Made by a program: the position numbers and the translations under genes. This document shows, in pieces, positions 63,913 through 64,000 of a stretch of 64,000 bases of DNA; position 1 is the stretch's first letter; every line of letters begins with the position of its first letter. The notes beneath the pieces were generated by a model. The model saw nothing but the letters and a program-made list of their open reading frames with translations, made no database searches and was not told the DNA's origin. Source of the stretch: Bacteroidales bacterium (GTDB taxonomy: Bacteria; Bacteroidota; Bacteroidia; Bacteroidales; ML635J-15); the NCBI GenBank assembly GCA_016937855.1, contig JAFGVU010000182.1, positions 43,949 through 107,948 of the forward strand, read 5' to 3'.

Positions 63913-64000
63913 AAGTATGTATTTAGCTGGTTGTAGGAAACAATATATTAAAAAGGTTAAGAATTAAAAAATTGCATGTGGCATGGAGCACGGAGCATGG
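63913..64000. other. Downstream end of window with a GGAGCA-type repeat
   Basis: 88 bp with no gene visible. The end carries GGCATGGAGCACGGAGCATG, resembling the GGAGCA-containing remnant at 30368-30420 and the short tandem repeats that border small accessory genes. Confidence 0.35.

Overview
The window is AT-rich, gene-dense bacterial chromosome from a member of the Bacteroidota, most likely in or near the order Bacteroidales/Marinilabiliales. The evidence is lineage-specific content: a TonB-dependent receptor paired with a DUF4249 lipoprotein, type IX secretion C-terminal domains, an S46 dipeptidyl-peptidase, a GSCFA protein, the DUF2520/KdsC-like/UbiA-type prenyltransferase/Maf cluster, and many TAnnTTTG (-7) promoter boxes. 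No rRNA, tRNA, CRISPR array, prophage or transposase gene was found.

Layout. 1-9264: the N-terminal part of thiL (cut by the window edge), a secreted repeat protein, queG, a membrane methyltransferase, an ABC exporter (natA/natB type), a Ppx/GppA phosphatase, a secreted endonuclease/exonuclease/phosphatase-fold protein, a YwqK-type lipoprotein and a predicted outer-membrane protein. 9475-19247: ettA, a TPR-transmembrane-SpoIIE phosphatase, mnmG, adenine deaminase, dtd, a MazG-like protein and deoC. A perfect parS site follows mnmG and a near-perfect one follows ade, so this part of the chromosome is probably close to the replication origin. 19254-24652: polyprenyl synthase, queD, an M15 peptidase lipoprotein, a NYN/OST-HTH protein, a TPR-like lipoprotein and birA. 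24755-27720 (minus strand): nadA, a PagL-like lipid A deacylase and an outer-membrane barrel. 27721-28670: a 950-bp AT-rich region with a candidate small RNA and a structured repeat. 29063-34210: Nudix, pyrE, a SRPBCC protein, a sialidase and a VWA protein.

34282-42361 (minus strand) is the most unusual locus: two large paralogous proteins that join receiver-like domains to a PPDK-type ATP-grasp domain, with a sensor-nucleotidyltransferase and a metallophosphoesterase between them, all packed as one operon. I know of no established function for it. 42482-49181 holds a lipoprotein, DoxX, GSCFA, pruA, a ModE-type regulator and a secreted T9SS protein. 49182-51703 is an accessory island: a DUF4143 AAA ATPase between two 150-bp direct repeats, beside further palindromic repeats. 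51704-55145 is a SusC-like receptor/DUF4249 pair. 55219-61010 (minus strand) carries a DPP11-type S46 peptidase, a four-helix-bundle cassette bordered by short repeats, and the maf/UbiA/KdsC/DUF2520 operon. 61048-63912 is a secreted zinc carboxypeptidase with PKD domains and a T9SS signal.

Taken together the window shows a peptide- and glycan-degrading cell (DPP11, M14, M15, sialidase, TonB uptake) with its housekeeping genes, one uncharacterised signalling operon, and several families of short structured repeats that concentrate around accessory genes.
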